Of a stretch of 64,000 bases of DNA, positions 35,028 to 43,556 are shown in pieces. Source of the stretch: Ardenticatenaceae bacterium (GTDB lineage Bacteria; Chloroflexota; Anaerolineae; Promineifilales; Promineifilaceae). The notes below the pieces were generated by a model. The model was not told where the DNA came from, ran no database searches, and saw nothing but the letters and a program-made list of their open reading frames with translations. The first letter of the stretch is position 1. Every line of letters begins with the position of its first letter. The translations under genes and the position numbers were made by a program. The stretch lies in assembly GCA_020634435.1 (NCBI GenBank), contig JACKBS010000005.1, positions 124,001 to 188,000 of the forward strand, read 5' to 3'.

Positions 35028-36485
35028 ATGGCCGAGAAAGGTGAACCGTTAAGCGAGCGAGAACTTGAGGTTTTGCAATGCGTTGTAGATGGCGCAGGCA
35101 ATAAAGAGATCGCCACTGCTTTAACCATCAGTCACAATACCGTTAAGGTCCACCTGCGCAATATTTTTACCAAGCTGGATGTCACTTCCCGCACGGAGGC
35201 AACGACGGTAGCATTGCAGCAAGGATTGGCAACGCTGCACGGTGTGGTCAGCACAGAAACACTCGAAGCCGACGCCCCAGCGAAGCCTATTGCCGAAACC
35301 GAAAATGGCTCACCGACAAGTGACCTGGCTGTTTCAGACACAGAAACGGCCGTTCCATCCCTCCTCATCTCACCCCAACTCACCACAGAACCAGAGGTTG
35401 AACAGCGCAGCTTTTTGCCCCGGCGCATTTGGGGTATTGGCCTGGTGTTGATCGTGGTGGTTGCGGCCGTTTTTATTGGCTACCAGGCATTTGGCAACAC
35501 CCTCACGCCGACTCCCACGCCGGAACCATTCGCCGAAAGCCGCATCACCGACGATTGGCTGCAAAGTCGCCCCCTGCCTGCGGCCCGGGCCAACATGGCA
35601 CTGGTAGGCAACGGCCTGAACCTCTACCTGATTGGGGGCGAAACGGCCGTTGGCGTTACCAACGCCGTCTCCATCTTCAACACCTCAGATTTAGTCTGGC
35701 AAGAAGGCGCGCCCAAGCCAACGGCCGTTACCGAGATTACCGGCGCGGAGCTTTTTGGCGAAATTTACATCCCTGGCGGCAAATTGGCCGATGGCCAACC
35801 TACCAACATTGTGGAAGTGTACAGCCCGGCCAACGACAGCTGGCGTGCGACGACTCCTTTGCCAACGGGCGTTTCGGGCGGGCTGGTTCTCTCTGATGGC
35901 AGCTTCTTGTACCTATTTGGCGGCTGGGACGGGCAAAACTACCTGGCCGACGCCTACCGGTTTGATCCAGCGGCCAGCAGTTGGCAAATTTTACCCAGCA
36001 TGGACACGGCCCGTGCCTTTGTCACTGGCGGCGTGGTAAAGGGAAGGTTGTACGTGGTTGGCGGGTATGATGGGGAACGGCCGTTAAACGAGTGTGCCTA
36101 TTTTGATCCGCTGCCCACAGGCGACAATACCAACAGCCTGGGCAGCTGGCACCGCTGTGCCCCCATGCTGCTGCCCCGCGCTGGCGCAGGCGCTTCGGGC
36201 CTGCTCAACAAGCTGTACGTCTTTGGCGGCGGCGCTTTTGGCGAGGAGCCAATCACCTACAGCGAATCCTACAACCCAGACGCCGACCAATGGTCCGTGG
36301 TTAACACACCGCCGCTGAGCAACATGCCCAACTGGGCCAACTTAGGCATCGCCAATATCGAGATTAAAATTTATGCGGTGGGGGGTAAACGGGGGGCCGC
36401 GGTGACAGATACAACTTTTATCTACCAGCCGTTGGTTTACCAGACCTACATTCCAATTGCGCCGGTAGAAGGCAGCGGCCCATAG
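35028..36485 (+). CDS. Membrane-bound LuxR-type regulator with extracytoplasmic Kelch propeller
   Basis: A 485-residue protein of unusual layout. Residues 6-62 are a LuxR/GerE helix-turn-helix (LSERELEVLQCVVDGAGNKE, IATALTISHNTVKVHLRNIF, TKLDV). A linker of about 65 residues leads to one helix (WGIGLVLIVVVAAVFIGYQA, near 130-150), then at least five Kelch repeats to residue 470 (LYLIGGE, YIPGGKL, YLFGGWDG, YVVGGYDG, YVFGGGAF). This suggests a one-step sensor that reads a ligand outside the membrane and binds DNA inside, similar in logic to ToxR/CadC but with a LuxR-type domain. A TATAAT at 35014-35019 lies close to the ATG. Confidence 0.85.
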   Translation: MAEKGEPLSERELEVLQCVVDGAGNKEIATALTISHNTVKVHLRNIFTKLDVTSRTEATTVALQQGLATLHGVVSTETLEADAPAKPIAETENGSPTSDLAVSDTETAVPSLLISPQLTTEPEVEQRSFLPRRIWGIGLVLIVVVAAVFIGYQAFGNTLTPTPTPEPFAESRITDDWLQSRPLPAARANMALVGNGLNLYLIGGETAVGVTNAVSIFNTSDLVWQEGAPKPTAVTEITGAELFGEIYIPGGKLADGQPTNIVEVYSPANDSWRATTPLPTGVSGGLVLSDGSFLYLFGGWDGQNYLADAYRFDPAASSWQILPSMDTARAFVTGGVVKGRLYVVGGYDGERPLNECAYFDPLPTGDNTNSLGSWHRCAPMLLPRAGAGASGLLNKLYVFGGGAFGEEPITYSESYNPDADQWSVVNTPPLSNMPNWANLGIANIEIKIYAVGGKRGAAVTDTTFIYQPLVYQTYIPIAPVEGSGP

Positions 36486-36489
36486 CTAG

Positions 36490-36511
36490 AGGGCACAAAT
36501 CGTTGTGCCTT
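36490..36511. terminator. Hairpin between convergent genes
   Basis: GGCACAA (36492-36498) pairs with TTGTGCC (36503-36509) around ATCG, just past the LuxR-Kelch stop and 17 bases before the end of the EthD gene. There is no T run, so termination strength is uncertain. Confidence 0.45.
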
Positions 36512-36527
36512 CTGTGGCTCAACACAC

Positions 36528-36854
36528 CTAACTTTCCTCAGACATATCTTCCAGGAACGAATCGGCAAAAAACCAGGTGATGATTTTGGCTTCGGCCCAG
36601 GGGGTCAGAGCAGCTACCAATTGCACGCCGATAGGCGTGGCCATAGACGCTTCAAAGCTGATCCGCGAATGAAAGTACAGCTCAAACATGAGGTGAAAGC
36701 GGGATTCGCCGCCGGGTTTGTGGGAAACGCGGCTCACCTCGCGCCGTACCAGACCTGGCAGCTGTTCGGCTAACGGCAGGTGCGTCTGGCTAAAAAAGGC
36801 TTCCAGCGCAGCCTCATCATCAACACGACGATAGATGGTGACAAATTTGTACAT
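36528..36854 (-). CDS. EthD domain protein
   Basis: A 108-residue dimeric alpha/beta-barrel (ferredoxin-like) protein of the EthD family, recognised by YKFVTIYRRVDDEAALEAFF and the HLPLAEQLPGLVRREVSRV segment. The family includes proteins tied to ether degradation and many of unknown role. The His in the HLPL motif is conserved. It begins six bases after the stop of the c-type cytochrome gene and is the last gene of the Ccm cluster operon. Confidence 0.82.
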   Translation of the reverse strand: MYKFVTIYRRVDDEAALEAFFSQTHLPLAEQLPGLVRREVSRVSHKPGGESRFHLMFELYFHSRISFEASMATPIGVQLVAALTPWAEAKIITWFFADSFLEDMSEES

Positions 36855-36860
36855 GGCTGG

Positions 36861-38699
36861 CTAATTCCACATCGCCGTCAATTTATTCTTCAACGACTGC
36901 CGCTGCTGCTCATATTCAGCCTCATCCAGCTCACCAGCCTCAAAGGCATCATCAAGATCGGCGATGGCTTGCAGCAGCTCGGTTTTATCATCGCGGCGAC
37001 GAACTACCTTACGGGGCTGAGCTGTCGTCACGGAGCGAGGAACAGTGGCAACGGCCGTTTCTGCCTCCGGGTAAGTGCGCCAACGCTGTACCAGGAAAAA
37101 GCCCACCGCCAGCATCGCCGCCAGAGCCACACCGCCAATAATCAGCTCGTTGGTTTGGTTGCGCACCGGCAAGGCGTTGCCCTGGCTATCGGTAGTTTGG
37201 GTCGGACGGCCGTCTAGCGTCAGGCTCACGGCATCGGCACCCGCCAGATTGGTATTCACATAGCTCACAAACGAACCGCTGGTCGTGGACTGTGTGCCCT
37301 GCGATACCCAATCGCTGTCGGTAATATCCACACCCGCATTGGCCATGATGACCGTGGCCCCACCAACCAGGGTATAATCCAGCGGGTGCGCCAGCAGCAG
37401 GCTGTCATCGTAGGGAAGGTCATAATTTACCAGCAAATTCAGGCTGCCTGCGCCGGGGCGCAGCGGCGTGGTATCCGCCCAACCCGTGTCGGTCTGCATA
37501 AAATTGGTGGCCGGAATGAAGGTATCCAGCGTCGTGCCAAAGCCACGCTGGAAGCTGATGTTGTCTGCGCCCGTGGGCAGGCCAACTTTGACCGTACCTT
37601 CGGCAAAGTCACCGCTCTCGCCCACAAAAACGGCCGATGCCGTGTTGCTAAAAATATACAGCTCGGACACCGTTACCTGGTCCTGGGCAAAGGTGATGAT
37701 CATGTGCAGCCGATCGATGGTGATCACCGAGGGATCGGTTGTGGTGTCGAAGACAAACATCGGCAGTTCCACCGCGGGTTGCGCTACAGAAACCTGTACG
37801 GCGTCGCTGTTGAAGGTAAGGTCGCCATAGGCCACATCGGCCAGGAACACCCAATCGGCAGGCACATTTTCAATCTGGAATTCAAAACGGCCGTCTTCAT
37901 CTACGGGCACTGTTTCTGAATACAGCTCTTCGAGCTGGGCAGTAAAGGCGCGCAGCCGCACCTCGCCTTCAGTTACAATCTCGTTGGTAGAGCCGTTGAG
38001 CACCTGCCCGCTGATGGTGGCTAAATCGACCGGGGCAAAAGCCGCCAGAGGATCGGCGTAGGTGTAGTGCAGGGAACGGCCGTAATCAATCAACAGCAGC
38101 TTATCTTCTTCGCTCAAACTGCTAACATCAATGCCCAAAATGTTTTCGCTGTCCAGCTCCGCCAAAATTTGCTCGTTGCTGCGGCTGAACCAGTAGTCCA
38201 GACCTGGCCAGGCGGCCGTATCGGCCTCCAACTCGGTGGCCAGCGCTTCACCAGCGGCAATCTCGCTGGGCCGCGTGCTAAAGCTGTACGCCAGGGCAAT
38301 CATGTCCCAGATTTCTGCCTCGCTCAGCGGATTGGAGCTGGCCTGCCCAAATGGCGGCATACCAGCCGACATATTGCCGTTGCTGATAATATCAAACATG
38401 ACGGAAGGAACGGCCGTAAATTTAAACGCCGGGTCCGCCAACGTAGCCGGTTGCAACCCGGCCTGAAGCGCCTGCTCACCCTGCCCGTCACCCATCTGGC
38501 CATGGCAAATCACACAACGCTCGTTGTAAATCAGCAGGCCATTTTCGGCATTGGGCGGAGTTTCGGGCACCACGGTATCTTGTGCCGCCAGAGGCGTAGA
38601 GGGGAACATAAGCAGGCCGATGAGAACGGCCGTAAAGGCAGCTAAAACTGCCAGCAAACGCTGGTTTGCTGGGGCAAAATGTCGGTTATTTTTCATCAT
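36861..38699 (-). CDS. Membrane c-type cytochrome with C-terminal helical hairpin
   Basis: A 612-residue exported protein. After a signal anchor comes one cytochrome c domain with CVICH (residues about 62-66) and a probable Met ligand in GNMSAGMPPFG. Beta-rich modules follow, including a carboxypeptidase-regulatory-like domain near residues 228-305. A transmembrane helix (ELIIGGVALAAMLAVGFFLV, about 520-540) leads to a cytoplasmic tail whose end (DLDDAFEAGELDEAEYEQQR) is the short helical hairpin also seen in CcmI and zinc-ribbon proteins. It lies in the Ccm cluster, three bases after the zinc-ribbon gene. It may carry electrons or serve as a receptor for heme handling. Confidence 0.78.
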   Translation of the reverse strand: MMKNNRHFAPANQRLLAVLAAFTAVLIGLLMFPSTPLAAQDTVVPETPPNAENGLLIYNERCVICHGQMGDGQGEQALQAGLQPATLADPAFKFTAVPSVMFDIISNGNMSAGMPPFGQASSNPLSEAEIWDMIALAYSFSTRPSEIAAGEALATELEADTAAWPGLDYWFSRSNEQILAELDSENILGIDVSSLSEEDKLLLIDYGRSLHYTYADPLAAFAPVDLATISGQVLNGSTNEIVTEGEVRLRAFTAQLEELYSETVPVDEDGRFEFQIENVPADWVFLADVAYGDLTFNSDAVQVSVAQPAVELPMFVFDTTTDPSVITIDRLHMIITFAQDQVTVSELYIFSNTASAVFVGESGDFAEGTVKVGLPTGADNISFQRGFGTTLDTFIPATNFMQTDTGWADTTPLRPGAGSLNLLVNYDLPYDDSLLLAHPLDYTLVGGATVIMANAGVDITDSDWVSQGTQSTTSGSFVSYVNTNLAGADAVSLTLDGRPTQTTDSQGNALPVRNQTNELIIGGVALAAMLAVGFFLVQRWRTYPEAETAVATVPRSVTTAQPRKVVRRRDDKTELLQAIADLDDAFEAGELDEAEYEQQRQSLKNKLTAMWN

Positions 38700-38702
38700 T
38701 AC

Positions 38703-39254
38703 TCACGCAGTTTTTGTCGAAGTTGTCAGGGTCAGATTATGGCCGCAATGGGCACAAAACCGATCACCGGGGTCAATTGGCGTACCGCACTGCGGGCAAA
38801 AGCGGGCATGTCCGTTGCTCACTGTGGCGGCGGCAACCGCTGCCGCCACAGGTGCCTGGCTGCGCTGCTGTCGCATACGGGCAATGGCCGCCTCAATCTC
38901 GATGTCGGTATCCACATCTAGAGAGGGGGTCACGTCAGGCGACGCCATATCTTCGGCCTCGGCAAACACGTAGGTGGGATCGCCACCCGCAGCATCTAGC
39001 TCTTGCAGAACGGCCGTTGCCTCGGCCATCAATCTTTCCCGCTGCAAGGCATGAACTTCCGTGGGAATCTTGCCCGTTTCGTGATCAAAATCAAGCGCCT
39101 GAATTTGATCCAGAATCGCTTCTTTTTCCTCCAGCAGTTGCTGCTGTTCAGTCAGCGCCACCGGCCTCTCCTGCGGACGCAAAAAGGGGCGAGCAATAAA
39201 AATGCCCACCAAAACCAACAGCGCCACCCCTACTAAAATTGAACCAATCGCCAT
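38703..39254 (-). CDS. CcmI-like membrane protein with zinc ribbon
   Basis: A 183-residue protein with one N-terminal helix (AIGSILVGVALLVLVGIFIA), a coiled helical region (LLEEKEAILDQIQALDFDHE, TGKIPTEVHALQRERLMAEA) like the start of CcmI, a low-complexity middle and a C-terminal double-Cys zinc ribbon (FCPQCGTPIDPGDRFCAHCG). Full CcmI has TPR repeats, which are absent here. It sits in the cluster between CcmG and the large cytochrome, so a role in presenting apocytochrome or linking parts of the machinery is plausible. Confidence 0.75.
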   Translation of the reverse strand: MAIGSILVGVALLVLVGIFIARPFLRPQERPVALTEQQQLLEEKEAILDQIQALDFDHETGKIPTEVHALQRERLMAEATAVLQELDAAGGDPTYVFAEAEDMASPDVTPSLDVDTDIEIEAAIARMRQQRSQAPVAAAVAAATVSNGHARFCPQCGTPIDPGDRFCAHCGHNLTLTTSTKTA

Positions 39255-39287
39255 AATTTTGTATCAATGAAGCGGAAAGAGGGCGTA

Positions 39288-39362
39288 AGTGAAAAGTAAT
39301 CAGTGATATGTGATAAGTAAAAAGCAGCTTCTTTACTTTTTACTTTTAACTTTTTACTTCTC
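39288..39362. repeat. Dispersed inverted repeat, AAAGTAAAAAG family
   Basis: Left arm with AAGTAAAAAGC and right arm CTTTTTACTTTTAACTTTTT. It separates the CcmG and CcmI-like genes; related copies lie at 49710 and 60703. Confidence 0.6.
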
Positions 39363-39383
39363 GCTACCTATCCTCTCGCCTGC

Positions 39384-39971
39384 TCACCCTCCATCTGCCA
39401 GGAGCCGGCCAATTACTTGGTCCAGCGTGTTGCTGCTAATGGGGCCAATGGCCACGTAGGCAATTTCCCCATTTTGATCAATGATAAATGTTTCCGGCAC
39501 GCCGGTAATTTCGTAATCGTTGGAAATGCTCGTGCCCAGGTCTGGCGCATGCGGGAATGATACATCAAACTCTTTCATGTACTCAATCGAGTTCGGTTCA
39601 ACATCTGCATAAGCAACGCCAACAAACACCACGCCCTGGTCCTGATATTTCTGCCAGGCAGCTTCTAGATCGCCAGTTTCCACACGGCACTCCACACACC
39701 AGGAAGCCCAAAAGTTCATCACCACAACCTGGCCCTTCATGTCATCGAGGGAAGCGGCCGTTTTGCCCTGCCATTCGTACCCGTCAAAAAATTCCAGGTT
39801 AAATTTCGGGGCCATTTCGCCCACCTCGGGTCGTGGTGCCGTACTGTTGATGAGCCCCCATCCCAACACTGCCAGCAAACCCAGCACAATTACCCAAACG
39901 GCAATGCTGAGAAAGCTGCGCGATGACTTTGATTTTTGCGGCTGTTCAAGTCTGTTTGCAATATCACTCAT
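39384..39971 (-). CDS. ccmG: CcmG/TlpA-like thiol-disulphide protein
   Basis: Membrane-anchored thioredoxin-fold protein of 195 residues that reduces apocytochrome Cys residues before heme attachment. One anchor helix (IAVWVIVLGLLAVLGWGLI) is followed by the redoxin domain with the active site NFWASWCVECRVE (CxxC near residue 92-96) and the cis-Pro segment ITGVPETFIID. It follows CcmH after five bases. The general TlpA/ResA family cannot be told apart from CcmG by sequence alone; the context favours CcmG. Confidence 0.85.
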   Translation of the reverse strand: MSDIANRLEQPQKSKSSRSFLSIAVWVIVLGLLAVLGWGLINSTAPRPEVGEMAPKFNLEFFDGYEWQGKTAASLDDMKGQVVVMNFWASWCVECRVETGDLEAAWQKYQDQGVVFVGVAYADVEPNSIEYMKEFDVSFPHAPDLGTSISNDYEITGVPETFIIDQNGEIAYVAIGPISSNTLDQVIGRLLADGG

Positions 39972-39976
39972 GGTTT

Positions 39977-40519
39977 TTACCTGTTGCGTAATTCGTCTTC
40001 CAGTCGGGATTTATAATCACTTTTGGCGATAGGTTGAGCAGTGGCGGGAACGGCCGTTTCCATTACATCTTCCTCAAACGCTTCGTCCGTCTCGTCTGCG
40101 GCCGAAGCGCGTAGATTGCGGATGTAACGGCTAAAAAAGACGCCGCCCAACACCACGGCCACCACCGGCAGCACCCACAAAATCAGGGTAAAACCACTTT
40201 TTGGTGGGTTAGCCAACACACCATCGCCATACTGCCGGGCAAAATAAGCCTGCACCTCTTCCGGGGTGCTGCCATCAGTAAGCTGCTGCCGAATCAGTTC
40301 GCGCCAATCGGCACAAGCCTGTGTGGGGCACACATCCAATGGCGTGCTCTCACACACAGGGCAGAACAAATCCTTGGCAACAGCATTGACATCATCATCC
40401 GTCACAGTCACATCTTGCGCCAGAGCAGGCGCAGCCAGCAGAAAAAAGCCTAACAAAAATAAGGCCGCTGCTATCAGCCGTTGACCGTGAACGTGTTTAA
40501 GTTTCAAAAAACCAGGCAC
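39977..40519 (-). CDS. ccmH: CcmH/CycL/NrfF-type cytochrome c maturation protein
   Basis: Membrane protein of 180 residues that handles apocytochrome thiols for heme ligation. Signal peptide (IAAALFLLGFFLLAAPALAQ), then the family domain with the CxxC motif in KDLFCPVCESTPLDVC, helices ADWRELIRQQLTDGSTPEEV and YFARQYGDGVLANPP, and one C-terminal helix. The usual form is LRCxxCQ; here the segment after CPVC contains a third Cys (LDVC), and a fourth Cys follows in CPTQAC. It follows CcmF after 29 bases. Confidence 0.85.
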   Translation of the reverse strand: MPGFLKLKHVHGQRLIAAALFLLGFFLLAAPALAQDVTVTDDDVNAVAKDLFCPVCESTPLDVCPTQACADWRELIRQQLTDGSTPEEVQAYFARQYGDGVLANPPKSGFTLILWVLPVVAVVLGGVFFSRYIRNLRASAADETDEAFEEDVMETAVPATAQPIAKSDYKSRLEDELRNR

Positions 40520-40548
40520 AATAAACCTCTTACAGGCAAAATGTTTTG

Positions 40549-42543
40549 TTAGTCAGTGGGTGAAACCACCGGACGCCGCCGCCGCGAGAGCGAACGCTCA
40601 ACAATGGGATCCGGCCATGCCGCCACCAGCGTACCGATGACAAAGACAATGCCCCCGGCCCATATCCAGTTAATCAGCGGATTCAGGTAAATACGGAAAG
40701 TTGCCTGATCGGCCGAGGTGGGTTCCCAATTGACCATGATCACATAAAAGTCTTCAGTAACCGTTGACTGCGCATCGGGGATGGTCATCGGCTGGTTAGT
40801 GCGGGTGTATAGCTCTGAACGCGGATGCAGCTGACCTACGTAACGGCCGTTGTCATACACATCCACCGTCGCTTCCGTAATCAGCAGATCATCCGGCCCG
40901 GCAAACCGCGTGGCCCCCAGGAACTGCATTTCGTATCGGCCCAGCGATGCCGTCTCGCCTACCGTAAGCCGTATCTGCGTTTGCTCCTGGAAAATCTCCA
41001 CGCCAATGATGCCAAACGCCATCACAATCACGCCAATATGAATCCAATAGCCGCCATATCGCCGCCGGTTACGCGCCATCAAATTAGAAAACGCCACAAA
41101 CACGTTTTCACCCTTCTTCATGCGCGCCCGCGTTCCCTTCCAAAACTCCAGGAATGTTAGCAGCAGCGAGAACGAGACTACCCAAAAGCCCAACAGCGCG
41201 CCCCAGCCATGAATGCCTAAAGCAAAAAGCACCCCCACAATAATCAGGGCCACCAGGGCAGGCCAACGCAGCGACATGCCAATGCGCTGAACGCTGGTGC
41301 GATACCACATCGTTAACGGGGCTACCCCCATCAGCAGCAGCAACAGCAAGAACAGCGGGGCAACCGCCTGCTCGTACACGGGCGGGCCAACAAACCCCTT
41401 CTCGCCAGTAATCAGCTCAGAAAAAATGGGGTAGTTGGTAAACAAAAAGACCACCAGCAAAATAGCCAGGATCAAGAAGTTGTTGTACAGAAACGCTGCT
41501 TCACGCGAGAGCAGCGAATTCAGCTTGTTTTCTGAGTGTAGTTCCACGCGGCGCTTGAGCATCCAGTATGCCGAAAAGACAAACATGATGGCGATGAAGG
41601 CAAAGAAGAGCGGGCCAATTGCTGATTGGGCAAAAGCATGCACAGAGGAAATCACACCACTGCGTACAATAAATGTGCCGTAGACTACCAAACAGTAGGT
41701 CAACAAGATGAGGAAAATGTTCCACATCTTAAACATATTCCGCTTTTCCTGAATCATCACCGAATGGAGGAACGCGGTACCGGCCAGCCAAGGCATAAAG
41801 GAAGCATTTTCCACCGGGTCCCAGGCCCAATAACCACCCCAACCCAGAACGTCATAAGCCCAACGACCGCCGAGCACCAATCCCAGGCTCAAAAACAGCC
41901 AGGCTACCAGCGTCCAGCGGCGCGTAATTTTAATCCACACATCATCCAGTTTGCCCGAAATGAGCGCCGACATGGCAAACGCATAGGGGATGGTAAAGCC
42001 AACAAAGCCCAGGTAAAGCATGGGTGGATGGATGATCATACCGGGATGGCGCAGCAGAGGATTCAGACCATTGCCATCAGCCGGAACTACGGCCAGACGG
42101 GCAAAGGGATGCTCTACAAAAACAGAAATACCCAGGAAAAAGATCTGGGTAAAACTGGCCACCATGATGGCATAGGGCATCAGCTCTTGTTGCTTGCGCC
42201 AGTTGCGGGCCATAGCGGCGGCGGTAAAAATGGACAGCAAGAAGTTCCAAAACAGCAGCGAACCGGCCTGCCCACCCCACAACGCCGTAATCTTCAGGTA
42301 AGTGGGCATGTCCAGGCTGCTAACGCGCCACACGTATTCCACAGAGAAGTCGCCCTGGACCAGCGAGTAAATCATCAACAAACAAGAAATGGTAACCAGG
42401 GGAAACGTAGCGATGGTGGCGTTGCGGGCACTTTCTATCCAGCGAGGTTGATCGGTGTGACGGCCGTAATATGCCGCCCCCGCCGCAAATACGGCCGCTA
42501 CCAAGGCCAAAATCAAGGCAAGATAACCTAAATCGGGGATCAT
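40549..42543 (-). CDS. ccmF: Heme lyase CcmF
   Basis: Large membrane component (about 664 residues, 14-15 helices) that attaches heme to apocytochrome c at the outer side of the membrane. The tryptophan-rich WWD motif is visible as WGGYWAWDPVENASFMPWL, flanked by conserved His residues (FVEHPFARL, GMIIHPPMLYLG). A periplasmic loop near the C-terminus shows the CcmF pattern (LGRYEMQFLG). The ATG at 42543 has GGAAGAG upstream. It follows ccmE by 82 bases. CcmA, B, C and D are not in the window and must lie elsewhere if the system is complete. Confidence 0.93.
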   Translation of the reverse strand: MIPDLGYLALILALVAAVFAAGAAYYGRHTDQPRWIESARNATIATFPLVTISCLLMIYSLVQGDFSVEYVWRVSSLDMPTYLKITALWGGQAGSLLFWNFLLSIFTAAAMARNWRKQQELMPYAIMVASFTQIFFLGISVFVEHPFARLAVVPADGNGLNPLLRHPGMIIHPPMLYLGFVGFTIPYAFAMSALISGKLDDVWIKITRRWTLVAWLFLSLGLVLGGRWAYDVLGWGGYWAWDPVENASFMPWLAGTAFLHSVMIQEKRNMFKMWNIFLILLTYCLVVYGTFIVRSGVISSVHAFAQSAIGPLFFAFIAIMFVFSAYWMLKRRVELHSENKLNSLLSREAAFLYNNFLILAILLVVFLFTNYPIFSELITGEKGFVGPPVYEQAVAPLFLLLLLLMGVAPLTMWYRTSVQRIGMSLRWPALVALIIVGVLFALGIHGWGALLGFWVVSFSLLLTFLEFWKGTRARMKKGENVFVAFSNLMARNRRRYGGYWIHIGVIVMAFGIIGVEIFQEQTQIRLTVGETASLGRYEMQFLGATRFAGPDDLLITEATVDVYDNGRYVGQLHPRSELYTRTNQPMTIPDAQSTVTEDFYVIMVNWEPTSADQATFRIYLNPLINWIWAGGIVFVIGTLVAAWPDPIVERSLSRRRRPVVSPTD

Positions 42544-42625
42544 ATCTCTCTTCCTAACAAACAAAGCCAGCGGGCTGCCTTCATTAATAAAGGCAGCAGC
42601 TGGCAACTAGACACACTCTGTTGGT

Positions 42626-43144
42626 TTAATTCGAACTGCCTGTTTGCATATCAACCCCATCGGGATGACCGGCGGGATCGAGCTCTTCGTAACGGGTGGG
42701 GCATTTCAGCAGCAACCCGCCAGGGTTAGCGATAAACTCGCCATCGGCATTGGCACTGCCTTCAACCAGGGCCTGCGCTTCGTTTTGCAACAGATCGGGT
42801 TTTGGCTCGTTCATGGCCACCACATGCAGGCGCTGTGTAGGATTGTTCATATCATCAACGATATCAAACTCCAGGCGAGAGGTTGTGGCATCAATCTGCA
42901 CAAACTCAATTGAGTCACCTATTACAAAACCCGCCACGCGTAAATCGCGCCCAACCAGCCGATCCTGCTCGGCATAGAATTCGCTAACCGTTTTGTACAG
43001 CTGGGTATTGCCGCTCATCGCGTTCACAACCAAATAAACAATGGCCGCTAAAAGCAGGACGCCTCCCACAGCAAACTTCAGCCGGTTATTTTTGGCGGGG
43101 AAAAGGGCCTCTTCACCGGTAGTTGTCCACGTTGTATCTGCCAT
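42626..43144 (-). CDS. ccmE: Heme chaperone CcmE, Cys-type (CxxxY)
   Basis: Membrane-anchored OB-fold heme chaperone, 172 residues, one N-terminal helix (FAVGGVLLLAAIVYLVVNAM). It accepts heme from CcmABCD and passes it to CcmF. In most bacteria the covalent heme-binding residue is His in HxxxY. Here the conserved site reads LLLKCPTRYEE, so Cys148 replaces the His with Tyr152 kept. Such CxxxY CcmE forms are known from archaea and some Desulfovibrio-type bacteria. The rest of the domain is normal (VGRDLRVAGFVIGDSIEF). It precedes ccmF in the operon. Confidence 0.92.
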   Translation of the reverse strand: MADTTWTTTGEEALFPAKNNRLKFAVGGVLLLAAIVYLVVNAMSGNTQLYKTVSEFYAEQDRLVGRDLRVAGFVIGDSIEFVQIDATTSRLEFDIVDDMNNPTQRLHVVAMNEPKPDLLQNEAQALVEGSANADGEFIANPGGLLLKCPTRYEELDPAGHPDGVDMQTGSSN

Positions 43145-43205
43145 AACTCGATGCTCCTTATTTGATCATTTGGCCGCCATTAAAATTGAAATTTAATGAC
43201 TGCCC

Positions 43206-43556
43206 TCAAATCTCGTCTTCAAAGTCCGCTTCGTTGAAATCGTCAAATGCGTCTTCCCACTCTTCTGAATTTTCTTCGTATTCCAGTATTTCCAGCGCCT
43301 GGTCTACATATTCTTCAGGCACGGCCACGTAGCCAGTCCCCAACAAGCCAACCGTTAAACCCAGGGCTTGCCCGGCTGCTTCTTGCCAGACGCGCACCGG
43401 CAAACCTTCGGCTTGCAGTCTACCCGCAATGATGGTGGCTGGAGTAATGCCGGGAGCCTGAGCTACAACTTCCCAGCGCACTTCTCGGCTGCCGCCTGGT
43501 ATACCTGTATTTTCATGGGAAGGTAAAGGCAAAGCGCTTGAATCAGAATCAGACAT
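43206..43556 (-). CDS. DUF2007-like signal-transducing domain protein
   Basis: Small cytosolic protein of 116 residues. The core (EVVAQAPGITPATIIAGRLQ, AEGLPVRVWQEAAGQALGL, GYVAVPEEYVDQALEIL) matches the DUF2007 pattern of a ferredoxin-like domain thought to bind other proteins. An acidic tail (EENSEEWEDAFDDFNEADFE) ends it. It is the first gene on the minus strand before ccmE, 61 bases away, and may be co-transcribed with the Ccm genes. Confidence 0.75.
   Translation of the reverse strand: MSDSDSSALPLPSHENTGIPGGSREVRWEVVAQAPGITPATIIAGRLQAEGLPVRVWQEAAGQALGLTVGLLGTGYVAVPEEYVDQALEILEYEENSEEWEDAFDDFNEADFEDEI

Noticed and set aside
41626..42531. Long plus-strand frame opposite ccmF
   Set aside because: Shadow of ccmF, with low-complexity His/Gln-rich translation and no ribosome binding site.
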